Positions 11,300 through 22,753 of a stretch of 64,000 bases of DNA are shown piece after piece. How positions within the stretch are numbered: position 1 is the stretch's first letter; each line of letters opens with the position of its first letter. The notes below the pieces were generated by a model that worked only from the letters and a program-made list of their open reading frames with translations, had not been told where the DNA came from and did not search any database. A program made the translations under genes and the position numbers. The DNA comes from Blepharisma stoltei (Eukaryota > Ciliophora > Heterotrichea > Heterotrichida > Blepharismidae), in assembly GCA_914767885.1 (NCBI GenBank), contig CAJZBQ010000015.1, positions 310,001 through 374,000 on the forward strand. Reading direction: 5' to 3'.

Positions 11300-11610
11300 T
11301 TTTAATGCTTATCGAGAAGCTTGCTGTAATTCTACAAGGACTGTCTCCAACCGTTGCACCCTCTTCACCTGCTCGCAAATTCGAGCACAATCTCAGAAAG
11401 GTTGCTTCTGCTGAGGGCTTGCACTAGAACCTAGGTATTGAATGAGTCGCATCGCCCTGCCATATGTCAATAGGGAGTCCTCCATGGAAAATTCAAAATG
11501 ATTGAATTTCTCGGCCAAAAATGAAAATCCGAAGCTCAGGGCGTAATTCCTGATTTCATGCTGGGGAATAGCCCCGGCTGGCCACAAAAGATATCACTGG
11601 CTCTAATGGG
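11300..11610. mobile_element. GC-rich retroposon-like element (same family as 47805)
   Basis: Shares an ordered set of short blocks with the insert at 47805-48097: TGTAATT-TACAAGGAC, AAAGGTTGCT, TTGAGTGAGTCGCAT-type text, AAAATTCAAAA and CAGGGCGTAATTCCTG-type text. Two independent copies with the same order indicate a dispersed repeat, not a gene. Confidence 0.6.
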
Positions 11611-11723
11611 AGACTCATTTCCCTCTGAGGCAAAAAAACTTGGATTTGGAGTAAAGCTTGCGATCGGCACCGTACACGACATTAAATTTGATCTCTAAGT
11701 AGCTTACGTAAAAATTTTTTTTT

Positions 11724-12120
11724 TACTCCCCCCCCCCCCTCCGTGAGCGAACAAAAAAATTTTGTTCGCTCACGGAGGGGGGTTAATTTTTTTTTTTAAA
11801 AAAAATTTATATATAAATTTTCTAAAAAATATTTTTTTTTCGAAATTTAAAAAAATCCTAATTTGCAAAAATTGGGAAGCAAATATTAATTTAATTTGCA
11901 AAAATTTATGTTTTAAAACGCAATTTGTTTAAAATTAAAAACAGAATTAGCTCTAGATTTCATTATACTAATTATCACTTATATATCAAAATTTTTTTCC
12001 ATTAAAATTTTTTCTATTAAAAAAATTTTTGTTCACTCACGGAGGGTGGGTTTTTTGGTCAAAAAATGGCGATTTTTCTAATGGTTTTGTTCGCTCACGG
12101 AGGGGGGGGGGGGGGAGTTA
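11724..12120. mobile_element. Family I MITE, full length, intergenic
   Basis: About 396 bp flanked by TTA. The left end is an inverted pair (CCTCCGTGAGCGAAC / GTTCGCTCACGGAGG) and the right end carries two direct copies of the reverse motif, ending in a long G tract and GAG. It is the mirror orientation of the copy at 25378. Confidence 0.8.
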
Positions 12121-12867
12121 GCTAAAATTAAAAACTTCGTTTATATTTAAATAAAGGGTGATTAAATTACCCCAAGAGCGTAAAATTTAACGATATTTTA
12201 TTCCAAATTAAAAGGGGAGGTAATAAATGCAATGCGAAGTTAAGAATCTCAATTTCTGCATCTCAAGAAGACAAAAATTTAGCAATAAGCTTAAATTTAG
12301 TTTAATTAAATTGCTTTTCTTACAAAATTATCTCCTATCAGAGAGAATTTAAAATTGAAGTCGCTTCATAGGAATTGCGTTTTTCTGTCAGTTATTAACT
12401 ATGCATTTTTTTAAGTTTTGTCTAATGTTATAAGACACTAAAAATGATTCACTTGATTTAATTTGCAATCCCCACGTAAAATTCAAAAAATCCTTTGTGT
12501 GTAAACAATTAATCTGATATTATTAAACTTGTTAAGCGATTATAAAATTTAATAGATCTTGATAGAAGGAGTTTGGATGCCCATAGAAGTTATATATTTA
12601 ATTAACTCTAAAAATCAAATATAATAATTTAAAGGAGTTATTGCTATTTTGCATATAACTATTCAGATAATCCGCTAAACAATTATCACTTTGCCTGGAT
12701 TTTATAGATTTTTATATTTCAGTTGCAGTATTGATCCTGCTTATCATAAACCAATTTCTTATTAAATTGAGTCTCCAGCTATTAAGGCTCTGCTATTTGG
12801 TTTAATTTGATTCGTCACTCAAAATGAAAATCAATAAGAAAGTAGAACATATTTCAAACTAATAATT
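12121..12867. other. AT-rich intergenic stretch
   Basis: No gene recognised. At 12170-12225 a short CCCC..GGGG-bounded stretch ending AAGGGGAGGTAATAAA resembles the ends of family III inserts. The rest is AT-rich upstream sequence of the gene at 12868. Confidence 0.3.
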
Positions 12868-15285
12868 ATGAACAATCCAAACCTGAGTGATCAGCCAGTT
12901 GGCAAGCTTCAGCCTAAAGATGCCTATTTTTTCTTTGCTTATCTTGCGAGCTTTAAAATAAGCACTCTTTTATACGTATACACACTGCAAGGAGGTGATG
13001 TAAAATATGTGACAGGCCATTTAGTCGATTTTGGAATTTGTTTAGCGATTTCTGTTTTATCGACGCTTTGCCTTACAATTTTGCCTATCTTCTACTTTAG
13101 CCAAATAAATATTGCAGTAAAAATTGCAGCAATAGCGACAGGATGGCTCATTTTTATGGCCTCAGCAATTGCGGATTTGAGCACAACATTATTGCATCAT
13201 GGGCAATATAATTTGACTGCATTTTTTATGTTTTGGACTATTTTGTTTATGATAACTTTATCTATCAAATTCTGCTTTTATGCCAAAAGGAATGTGGGAC
13301 CTAAAAAGTTTTGAATTTGTGTAATTATCATAGCGTTATTATGGGTATATATTTGGGAAAGCAGAAGCGAAGTTGCGATTAAAAACTGAAATAAAACTTT
13401 AGGAGGAGATCATTTAGTGTATAAGTGGCCGCGTTGCAATATTGAATTAAGAGGGACTCCTTGGATGGCAATTTTACCTGATAGAACTATGAATTTCTTC
13501 ATGGGAAGTAATGACTGTCCAAAAGTCAAAAAAATAGCCAATTTGAACAATGGAGTTCTAGAGATAGATTGTGACGAAAAATATGCTGAAATCATTGAAA
13601 ACCCAGATTTTCTTTCAGCTCATACTGACCCGTTTATCATTGATGAAACTGGAATTGAAAATTGGATTGCAGATTCAAAAGGACTAGAAAAAAAATACAA
13701 GGTAACAGGAAAATCAACTTTGAACATCACAAGTGAATATTTTCAAGTAAAATGTGGCAGCACTGAGAATTATTTTGTTCAGAATACACCTATTGATGAT
13801 GTAAAGCAAAGGCTGAACAATAAAACTTCAGAAATAAGCAGAATGAATTTATTGATTTTTCAAATAGATACACTTTCAAGAGCTCATTTTATGAGAAAAT
13901 TGGTGAAAACAGTGAAAAAAATGGAATTTTTGAATTCTACTAATGAATATGATGTGTTTGAGATGGTGAGACTTTCGACCATTGGATTTAATACTGAGCT
14001 CAACACAAAAGCTCTATATACAGGCTCTCAGTTGAGGCAAAATCGAAGTGGAAGACCAATCTGGGAAATTTTTCAGAAACAAGACAATGCTGTATTATAC
14101 TTAAATGGCTTCTGTGAAGACTGGTCTTGGAGATTTCTAAAGAAAAAGCCTTATGGGATGGATCATCTAGTCTTCAAGCCTTGGTGCCATCCTGCTTACC
14201 ATCCTGTAAATACCACTTTTAGCAATTTTAACGGAGTCAACTCAATGAGAAGACGCTGCATTGATGGAAAACCAGTAAATGAACATTTATTCGGATATTT
14301 AAAGCAATTCTGAAACAACTACAAAGAATATGGGAAAATGGTTCTTTCGCCTCTTCAAGAAGCCCATGAAGCTAGCATGGAAGTCATCGCTACTCTTGAC
14401 CCAGGACTCTCTTCTTTACTAGATTGGTTCTATTCAACAGGAAACCTCAACAACACAGTTCTCATCATAACAAGTGACCATGGGTCCCACATGTCTTTAT
14501 ATTACACTTTTTCTCAAGCTGGCAGAATTGAGCACAAAATGCCTGAAATTTTTATGATTTTCCCGAAATGGTTTACAGAGAAATATCCCCATATAAAGCA
14601 AGGATTACTTGAAAATAAACAAAGATTAATGAGCCATTATGATACCCATTGGACTATAAGATCTCTAGCAAAGCTGCCTGAGTTTAGAGGGAGCCAATCG
14701 AATTATGATGAAAATTTAAATTCACACACAAGTCTATGGGACTGTCAGGCTAACGAAAAATATATGAAGGATATATGGTATTTTAGAGAAAAAGAATTTT
14801 ATAATGCAGATGGGTGGGATAATTTTGATAATCAGCTTCCCAATGTATTTACAAAACTTAGATATTGCATTGATACATATGAGAAACCAGAACCTGATGA
14901 AGATCCAATGAAGCATGAGCTTCCAGCTGATAAATCAAGATTTCTTGGTTTTGATAAACCAATTAAGTTGAATCTTGAAAATGTCCCTTCATGCAAAAGC
15001 AAGACTTGTTATGATGTGACAGTTTATGATGTGATTAAAGATTATGATTCTTATATCTGGCTTCTTGATGCTGCTTTTGACTTAGAAATGCAGTCTTGGA
15101 TTAGTTCTGAAAATTTTATCAATAAAGCAGAAAATATAACACAAGAAAAATTAGCTGATATTGAAGCATGGGGCACCCTCCATGCTCCAGGTACTGGAAG
15201 ATTTAGATTTGGATACTCTTTATTTAATTACACATCAGATCGAGGCTGTAAAGACATTGGAAGTATGGAATGCCCATGCTCTTAG
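12868..15285 (+). CDS. Five-TM protein fused to a DUF229 (sulfatase/phosphatase-fold) domain
   Basis: Reading TGA as Trp at about 13312, 13387 and 14311 merges what look like three frames into one 805-residue protein from ATG 12868. Residues 20-165 contain five hydrophobic segments, the last being WICVIIIALLWVYIW. The rest is a DUF229 alkaline-phosphatase-superfamily domain. LIFQIDTLSRAHF holds the metal/nucleophile segment, with Thr at the usual Ser/Thr position, and IITSDHGSHMSLYY is the metal-binding DHG motif. Several Cys near the C-terminus suit an extracytoplasmic domain. Five TMs followed by a sulfatase-fold domain is the topology of bacterial LtaS and EptA enzymes; DUF229 proteins are usually anchored by one segment. 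Substrate unknown. Confidence 0.8.
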
Positions 15286-15327
15286 TTTTAATTTTTAATA
15301 TCATTTATTTTTAATATTAATTCCATA

Positions 15328-15903
15328 ATGAGATTACTCTATCAAACACCTGACGAAGGGGTTAAGGCGATCTTATTAGCTTTGAAATGGACTGGAATTA
15401 ATGCATTAAAAAGAGTTGATGATGGGTTTATTGTCACCCTTCAAATAGAAGCTCAAGACCGTGTAGGAAATTTGATTGAGATAATGGGAGAGCTCAGCAT
15501 TTTGAGATATATTATGGAACAATCTCCATTTAGAGGGGCATCAGATTTGCATCTTGAAGAACGGATTGTTTACAGGCTAAAGCAGATGGTTACAGAAACA
15601 CAAAAAGATACCATAAAAACAAATAAAGAACTTATAGCCGCAATTAGGAATTTAGAACAAAATTTGAAAGGAGATTTTATAGGTGGAACGCACCCTGGGG
15701 TCGCTGATTTTTTGAGTTTTTCATATTTGATGCAATTTTTCGTAGGAAGTTCTTGGGCAATAAAGACATTTCCGCTTCTTGCTGAATCATATGCAAAACT
15801 CAGTGATACTTTTGGCCAAATTCAAGAAGAGCTGGGTGAGAAAGTGCAAGTTCTTAAAATTAAGAAAAATCAAGAAAATTCTAAGCCAAGCCAAAGTTCT
15901 TAA
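15328..15903 (+). CDS. Glutathione S-transferase-like protein
   Basis: A 191-residue ATG frame 43 bp downstream of the DUF229 gene on the same strand. Residues 85-155 fit an all-helical GST C-terminal domain: a long amphipathic helix, LEQNLKGDFIGGTHPGVADF (the conserved capping-box region, where the usual pattern is G..xTxADF) and LMQFFV. The N-terminal 80 residues are a poor match to the thioredoxin-like half and the catalytic Tyr/Ser/Cys cannot be pointed out, so a structural or non-canonical GST is possible. Confidence 0.65.
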   Translation: MRLLYQTPDEGVKAILLALKWTGINALKRVDDGFIVTLQIEAQDRVGNLIEIMGELSILRYIMEQSPFRGASDLHLEERIVYRLKQMVTETQKDTIKTNKELIAAIRNLEQNLKGDFIGGTHPGVADFLSFSYLMQFFVGSSWAIKTFPLLAESYAKLSDTFGQIQEELGEKVQVLKIKKNQENSKPSQSS

Positions 15904-16020
15904 ATATTATCAGTTTATTAATTAACGGTATTTCATTAATTTCGCAACAAATCTTTTGGCAAAAATTTTTCTCATAGCCTTTTTTAAACTATCTGAAGCT
16001 AGAATATACAAGCGTTTCTG
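15904..16020. other. Convergent 3' spacer
   Basis: About 117 bp separate the GST-like gene from the 3' end of the RCC1-like gene on the other strand. AT-rich, no feature seen. Confidence 0.4.
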
Positions 16021-19000
16021 TCATGATATCTGCTTCTTTTTATTTTCTGTTCCTCTGCTGCTTCTTATTTTTGCTACATCTTTTGGCTTAAACTTTATAT
16101 TCATTAATGCTCCGGATTTCACCTTTAAAAGTATTTTCATCATAACTTTTTCAAAGATAGGCATCCCTTTCCTATATTTTATCAATTTTTTATAGCTAAT
16201 TCTTTTTCTTTTGTCATCTCCAAGCTTCTTTCCAAAGCTCATGTCACTATTAAAAATAATTTTCTCGTCAAATGGAATGAAAAGTTCAGTTTCTGAAGGA
16301 ACACTGTCAGGTAAAGTTAATAAGCTTGGGTAAGGAGAATAGTTTTGCGGCCTGTCTGAGTTTGGAGTTTGTACCCTGGCTTTGTGTTTTGCAATAAATT
16401 TCAGTCTTTCTTTTAGTCCGTAATCATACTGCTGCATTATTTTGGTAGGATTGATTAATGGTTTCTTTTTTTCTTCTATTACTGCGCTCTTGCTGGACGG
16501 CTTCCAAGGAGGTCTGCCGGAGTTAAGGGCAACTTCTAATGCTTTTTCTTTTTCTGGCTCTTTTTCTTTATGAACTTTTGGCTTAGAAATCATGCTCTGG
16601 ATCAGCTTTTTCTGGTAATCTGAGTTATCGAAACTTCTTTGTAGTGAGTGGTCGGCAAATAGATTAGACCTGCTCGTTTCATTTTGGTCCTTAACTTCTG
16701 GGGTTTTAAATGCAGGCTGGGAGATGTTAAAAAGCCTGAGTTTAGTTGGGGTTGAGCTTGGAGTTCTTAAAGCATCAAAGTCTTCAAGATCCATTGGATG
16801 AGACCTCTGCTCGCTCGGCAAGTCTAAGATAAATTTATCTGAATAAGTTGGTGAAATAAATTCTAATTTTTGTTTATCTTTTTCTGATAGCTGCATATGC
16901 AAGTTAGGAAAGACAGACAAGAAGTTAAACGAGCTTGAACTCAGAAATGGATTTGCTGTGTGGCGAACTGGAAAGATGTCAATTGGAGGCATATGAACCA
17001 TTTCTTCATCCTGCCGCAAGATTTCTGGGGTGTTGTTTGAAGTAGCATCAGTTGTATTAGGTAGGCTTATAATGCTATATACCCTTTTTTTCCCATCTTC
17101 CATAAAGCTACTCCATGCTTCGCTTAGAACGTTCAATTGTACAATTTGCAAGTACCTTTCAAGAGTCTGAAACTTTTCTTCAAGCGCTGAATCTTTATCA
17201 TTCTTTATTCGTTCAAAATCGCTGTTGTTGTCTTGGCTAAGTTTTGTGCTTGAAGCAGATTCAGCTAAAGTTTCTTCTTGGCTTTTATAATAAACGTCAA
17301 CAGAATAATCATGAATGATTTTGAAAACTTTTGATTTAACCCGCTTTACGCTCAAACTGATTCTTGTAAAAATTATTTTTGCGATCAATCTTTTTTTATA
17401 ATCTTGGTTAAATTCATTAATTCTTACAAAATCGGTATTCTTTTTCCATATCTTTATGGATTGCTTAAAATAAGTTCTTTCATATAAAAGAATGCATTTT
17501 TTCAAAATTCTCCCAGTAGCTTTTTGGTCACTATCTTTTTCTTTTGCTGATATAGTAAGACTTTTAAGCCCAAGATTTAAATTTCGAGTCCTTATTTTTG
17601 AAAGTAAACTAACCAATTTGTAGATGTGAAATTTATTTTCGTCAAATGAGCTAATACTTGATCATTTATCAAATGCTATATTGATTGCTTTTCTGTTCAT
17701 GTCTTTAATTAGCTGCTTTAGGGTCAAAAAAGCTGTTTTTCTTTGCAGGCAAAAAATCTCTCTTCCTTTTATTAAGGTAAAAGCCATTAATTTCTGTTTA
17801 TAGCATAAAGTTGAAATTTCATGCCAAATTTCTCTAATTCCTTCTATTTTTCGTTGATCATAGATTGAGTCATCCTTTCAGCTCAAATTAGAAAATCTTT
17901 TAATCAGTTGAAATGCATAAGCTTCACCTCCAATTCTATATTTATGATAGAATTTTCCAATTGCCCCAGACATTAAGACTGCTGATAGGGTCTTTTCACA
18001 CATTTTTTGTACACTTACAAATTCTTTTATTTTCAAAAAACTGCTTTTTATTATTGGGCTGATTATAAGAGATATTAATTTTGCTAGTTTTTCTTTTCTT
18101 TCGAATTCATTGCGATATTGAATTATTTTCACTATTGTTTTGTCATTGTTGCCTTTTGGATAAAGCCTTTCTAAATCTTCATGCCCCTCGATATTGGTGA
18201 GATCTAAAGAACTTCTTACTTCTCCTCCCCCTTTTAAATTGGAACAAAAACCTTGCCCCAATTTGATTTATTTTTTTTTAAATTAAAAAAATTTATAAAA
18301 ATAAAAGAATATAAATTGGGCACCATACTTTAAATTTAAATGATTTTTTTATAAGAAATAATTCAAAAAATTAATGTATTCAGTTTCTAAACTATTTTAA
18401 ATAATACTATAATTGGATTTTTTTTATTAAATTAGATCAAAACTAATTTTTTATAAAAAATTAGTATTTTCACCTAAAAAATTTTTCCTAATAAAAAACA
18501 ATTGTTTCAATTTAAAGGTGTGAAAATAAAAATTTTGCCTATATTTTGCTCCAATTTAGAGGGTAGTGAGAGTTAGACTTGATCGTAAAGAAAGATTTTT
18601 TTCCATTTTGTAGTCAATTGAGTCAAAAACCGAGCCGATCAGCTTAGTTGTGCACTCTGATCTCTTATAAGGAGAAAGTTCATCTATAAATGTAGCAATA
18701 TTTTTATATCCTGGCTCTTCAGCTTCATATAAAAGCCCAGCTATATGTGAAGAAGTAGAGATCAGGCTCAGCCTTGTAGAGTACTCACTGTCAATACTAT
18801 AAACCCTTCCTATCCAATAAGCAAGCTGACAGTCACACAAATCAGAGTTAGTTGAAAGCATGCTTTGGACTTTTTCTCTTCATTCATACATACAATTTGA
18901 ATTTCTTGAATACCCATACACTACCTCTAGCGTGCTTGCTATAAAATTAATATCATTTCCATAATTGACAGGAAGCTTTACTAAGTCCATGCAATCGTCA

Positions 19001-20031
19001 AAAACATAAACTTCTCCAGAATCTGTAAGTGTTGCAATATAATTAGTCCCACAGCATACAAAAATCGTCGAATATTTCTCTAATTCTGGTAATGTATAAG
19101 GATAATTCCCGGCTCCTTTTTTTGGTGAAGGAGTTGAGAGTCTTCTTACTACTGATGATCGTCTTGAATTAGTGTAATTGTGAGCGCTTCCAATAATCCC
19201 GTATAAGTACACATAGCATCCGTCTGTACATATGCAAGTAAAAGAAGGCCCACATATTACTTGTTTGGCTTTAAAAATTTTTGCGCTTTCAACGATCTGC
19301 GGTGGCTGATTGCTGATTGTAAAGCCAAGAGTCCCAAGCTCGCCTTGAGAACCAGTTCCCCACGTAAAAAGATGACCCATAGAGTCGATTACAGCAGCAT
19401 GTGTTTTTCCCTAGCCACCCTTATGCTTTGAATGACCAAAAACAACCATTGGAAAATCAAAAGTTGATTTTTTTTTAAAATAATATTTTATATAATGTGC
19501 AATCAATAATAATTAAATAGATCACCTTCTAAACCAAAGTTTATCACCTAAATTGCACTTTTATAAATTAAAATTTTGAAGGAAATAAATTTTGCTCGCC
19601 TATAAAGGAAGAGAGAATAAGGAACCTTGAACTATTTCAGAAAGTTGAGGAACTTTAATAGGGTTTTCCGATAAAAATAGACCAGGCTCCACAAAAAGTC
19701 CACTTTGATTGGAGTCTTCGCCTCAGATGAAAACTTCTCCTTGAATATTTATCATCATCCCCATCATATCATTGCATGATATATTTTTTATGGTATTTTG
19801 GATGAAAATTTCTTTAAGGTGGCCTTTGTTTTCTTCTTTCGTGAATCTTTTTTCGTAAACTTTTCCATCTTCTACCAAGCAGATCCCTTTTTTAATTCCA
19901 ACGGCACATGATTTGAGATGAAGATTGGAGGGGAAAAGATGCTTTGGTGGAGGTAGGTCTGATGCTATGCCAGCTGACTGTGGCAGTCAGAATGCTCCCT
20001 AGATAAGATTTACATATTTCTTGCTTGCCAT
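16021..20031 (-). CDS. RCC1-like protein with a long C-terminal extension
   Basis: Start at ATG 20031 (MASKKY), followed by a 15-nt intron at 19999-20013. The N-terminal 400 residues contain RCC1-type repeats with GEVFIWGEDSNQSG, HLFTWGTGSQGELG and related blades, which form a beta-propeller used by Ran-GEF-like and other scaffolds. The long C-terminal part is basic, helix-rich and otherwise unrecognised, with Ser/Pro-rich stretches. TGA is Trp at several points (e.g. 18880, 17878). Removing the IES at 18217-18573 joins LRSSL to RSSLDL in frame. A second insert between about 19423 and 19602 also separates coding parts, but its exact edges are unresolved. One TAG near 19413 is left unexplained. 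Confidence 0.7.
18217..18573. mobile_element. Family III IES in the RCC1-like gene
   Basis: 357 bp flanked by TTA/TAA on both sides. The left end has CCCCCTTTTAAATTGG with an inverted partner CCAATTTGA; the right end has two direct copies of CAATTTAAAGG/CAATTTAGAGGG. Removal restores the frame on the minus strand. Confidence 0.8.
19423..19602. mobile_element. Degenerate IES in the RCC1-like gene, edges uncertain
   Basis: Non-coding AT-rich sequence between two RCC1-coding parts. Its left end, GCTTTGAATGACCAAAAAC, resembles the family I end with GTGAGTGAACAAAAC; its right end is TTTGCTCGCCTATA. No TA-to-TA join tried here gives a fully open frame, because a TAG remains next to GKTHAAVID. Confidence 0.45.
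19999..20013 (-). other. 15-nt intron
   Basis: GTAAATCTTATCTAG on the minus strand. It holds an in-frame TAG, and removing it joins MASKKY to GAFWLPQ. Confidence 0.85.
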
Positions 20032-20820
20032 TCTTTACAGATATTAGATAATGATTTATTTTATTGAGGAATTTACATTGTTTTTTTAATAAATTGAGTT
20101 AGGAAAAGAAATAGCAAATTTGACATAATTATGCATTAAGATAAATTTAGCTATATTTTCAATTTAGTGAAATCTTATTATTTCTGACTTTCCTCCTTAT
20201 CCTTGATTGAAAAATTCTCTATTGAAATTTCTCAAAATTTGGAAAATTGAGCTGATCCTTGATCGAACAATTTTCATATGATCAGGGCATGAAACCATTC
20301 TCTCCCCTCCCACCTCAAATCTCACTACCTATCTTTGTTAATAGTGAATATTATAGCATTAGAATATAATCACCATATGAAATATAATGCGATTTCTATC
20401 ATATTTCTAGAACTCTATCTCTTATTGCTATTAAAACTTTTTATACAAATGAATTTTTAATTATTTCAGAATTTTTTAAACCCATCTTTAATCGAACGAT
20501 GATCATTCATCCATTAAAGAAATTGGGGAACTGAGGAAATTTTATAAGAGTTTTCTTTCGTAATTATGTATTAAATTATTCTATTACTAGATAATTTTTA
20601 ATTTTCGTAGCATTAGACTCCTAAATGAAAAATTAATAGATCAGAATTTTTCTGCTCAATAAGAAGATGATTAAACTGAACTAATTATTATAACAGTTAC
20701 ATTATTTTCTTTAGGTGCTTTAATATCATTTGGTGCAAAATCAGCCAGAAAGGAAAAAATCCAAATCAGGATTTCTATCATTTATCAAATTTTCTTATTA
20801 AATAACGCATAATGTAATAA
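20032..20820. other. Intergenic region with a degenerate family II element
   Basis: Between about 20190 and 20530 lie scattered family II motifs (TATCCTTGATTGAA, GATCCTTGATCGAACAAT, CATCTTTAATCGAACGAT) and a GGAAAATTGAG stretch, an old decayed copy. Nothing else is recognised. Confidence 0.4.
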
Positions 20821-21198
20821 ATGGGTGCTTGCTGCTCTGCTTTCTGCAAAGGCATTGCAATATGCTGCAAATATATAGAGGTTTCCTCTATATAGCGCTG
20901 AAAGCGCAGACATTTTCCAGGAGCTTTCCAAGTTCGTCGGACCAAATCGCTTTTTGGTCCGACCAAGGCATTGATTTGGTGCAACCAACCGATAAATTCC
21001 GATCAGAATTTATCGGCCTTACAGCGCCAAACATAGGAAACTTCTATACTTATAACGGAGTAGTTTATTGCAAAAATAAAGTCAAGGATTGCTGCTCTCT
21101 GTGGTGGTATCCATTGAAAGAAAGATGCTGTGCTTGCTGTGATTGCTGTGATAAATATATGAATCCCTATAAAGATGAATCATATTCCACTATATAAC
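20821..21198 (+). CDS. Small Cys-rich, probably acylated protein with a frame problem
   Basis: ATG at 20821 gives MGACCSAFCKGIAICCKY, a myristoyl/palmitoyl-type start. A 15-nt GT..TAG intron fits at 20881-20895. The C-terminal part, in another frame, is clearly coding-like: YTYNGVVYCKNKVKDCC, then CCACCDCCDKYMNPY. The switch between the two frames falls in a stretch packed with perfect hairpins (20872-21027). Removing the 15-nt intron alone does not put the C-terminus in frame; a 29-nt segment ending at GCGCAG would. No family recognised. Confidence 0.5.
20872..21027. repeat. Cluster of consecutive short hairpins
   Basis: Five inverted repeats follow each other: TATATAGAGG-3-CCTCTATATA, GCGCT-3-AGCGC, CGGACCAAA-6-TTTGGTCCG, ACCAA..TTGGT, and CCGATAAATTC-6-GAATTTATCGG. 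Four are perfect stems with short loops. Confidence 0.8.
20881..20895 (+). other. Candidate 15-nt intron
   Basis: GTTTCCTCTATATAG, GT..AG and 15 nt, containing the in-frame TAG. It is half of a perfect TATATAGAGG/CCTCTATATA hairpin. The downstream frame is not resolved by it alone. Confidence 0.5.
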
Positions 21199-21703
21199 AC
21201 TTGGAGTCTCCAATAAATTAGGAGAATTATGTAACTCTGGTAATTAATAAAAACTTTCGACTAAACACAAAAAATGTTTCGCTTTATTTTAAAGATAAAA
21301 TAACAACCTAGTATAGGACAACCCCATATCTTAATTTTTTCTTCCTAAATCCTTATTTTTAATTAATTTAATTATTTATTCACAATTTATAATGGCAGAT
21401 CCATTAAGGAGCACCCAAAACAATCCAGGAGGGATCCTTGAGGGTTCTAAACTAAAGAGACACTTAATGGGGTTGTGGCATGCGCTTGAAGGCTGATAGA
21501 GAGCCCTGCTTGGAATGCAAGGAGAAGAAGTTCTAACTTTCGTGGGTTTTAGGTATGTTGTTTAGAGCGAAGGCTGATCTCGATGCATGCTCTTAGGTTG
21601 ATATTAGAAGAATTAATTTAGAGTAATCTCTAGCTATCATTAATTATTTATTAAATTTAAATAAATAGTATCTCTTTCATCGTTTAATTTTTAAAATCAT
21701 CAA
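21199..21703. other. Region without a clear gene
   Basis: A 35-codon ATG frame at 21391 (MADPLRSTQNNPGG..., one TGA read as Trp) lies in a moderately GC-rich stretch to about 21600 and ends in a stop. Its composition is like the retroposon-type blocks. No family recognised. Confidence 0.3.
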
Positions 21704-21955
21704 ATGGCCGACGTATCTAAGAGTCTTACTCTCCTCTCTATAACGAGTAAAAAAATTTGCAATATTAGGAGTGAGCTTAATATTTTTCTTCAAAAATCCT
21801 ATTGACGAAAAGACACTTTTTTGGCCAGAAATGGCTTATTGCGATCTCCTGACAATTTATTGACCAAGAATAAAATTATCTATCCTTCGACAAAGGAAAA
21901 ATTGGATAGCATTTGAAGCAAATTTATTGAAAAGTGCAAGTGGTTCTGCTTCTAA
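21704..21955 (+). CDS. Small protein of unknown function
   Basis: An 83-residue ATG frame (MADVSKSLTLLSITSKK...) with two TGA codons read as Trp, ending KCKWFCF. Lys-rich, no signal peptide or TM. The stop codon lies inside the target-site duplication of the retroposon at 21962, so the insertion hit the last codons. Not recognised. Confidence 0.45.
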
Positions 21956-21961
21956 TGTTAA

Positions 21962-22411
21962 TTAGATTAGATTGATTAAGTGAGAATAAGTCTTCGGGGT
22001 ATATTTCAGCCCTTCACCGCCTTCGCCGATTTTAGACTCTTTTTCCTAGGTATCGGTTTGCACTTACCCCCTTTTCTTGGCATCACCTAAAAACGGTGAT
22101 GTCGCTATCTCTCGGGGAGATGCACCCAGGTACAATTCCTAGCAGTTGGCATGATCTATCCGAGGATAGAGATAGGGCACCGCCCCGAATTCTCCTTCGG
22201 TCCCCATTACCCTTCGTATTCAGCAGATGGGAGTTGCCACGTGGACTCTGGTTCCCTTATATATGGTATGGGGTTAAAAACCCTGTTGTGGTGCCCCACC
22301 AGGGAGAAAAGCCCACCCCGGGCACGTGCTCCAGGCTCCGGCTCTCTTTGACTCAAAACCCTCGAGGTTATGAGAGAAGGGCTGGCCGAATAAGTTGTCA
22401 TTTTTATTTGG
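21962..22411 (-). mobile_element. Retroposon-like element with a 14-bp TSD
   Basis: A 450-bp GC-rich block flanked by direct repeats GCTTCTAATGTTAA (21948-21961 and 22412-22425). The AT-rich tail (TTAGATTAGATTGATTAAG) is at the left, so the element lies on the minus strand. Short ORFs inside have no known family. Confidence 0.75.
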
Positions 22412-22679
22412 GCTTCTAATGTTAAAGAAAATGAAAATTTACAGGTTTTTAGGATGGGAAATAATAATAAATTTTACCAGAATTTATTATTTTAGATTAG
22501 ACTGGGATCTTATCGGAAAACTAACTCTTGATTAGACTCAAACTGATTGATATCAGAAATATTTTAGAATTTATCAGAATTATTTGGGAAAGCCTCTTAG
22601 AAGGCGAAATTAATTCTTATTGATGAAATTGGAAAGAAAAGCATCACTTATATATAATTAAATTGAAAAAGTCTCTATT

Positions 22680-22752
22680 TTTCTCTCTTATGGACCTTCA
22701 CACAAAAAGCTATAACTTTCAATGGTTTTGCTTGCTCACTGAGGGGATAAGT
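22680..22752. mobile_element. Right end of a degenerate family I insert
   Basis: CAATGGTTTTGCTTGCTCAC followed by TGAGGGGATAAG and TTA matches the end of family I copies. Its left boundary upstream is not resolved; it may begin anywhere after 22426. Confidence 0.4.
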
Positions 22753-22753
22753 T

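Noticed and set aside
13417-14313. Separate gene beginning at GTG 13417
   Set aside because: The codon is GTG, the frame is the same as the gene at 12868, and the stop between them is TGA, read as Trp in this genome.
22096-22419. Short proteins encoded in the GC-rich block
   Set aside because: Several overlapping frames on both strands with no family; the block has a TSD and a tail and is a mobile element.
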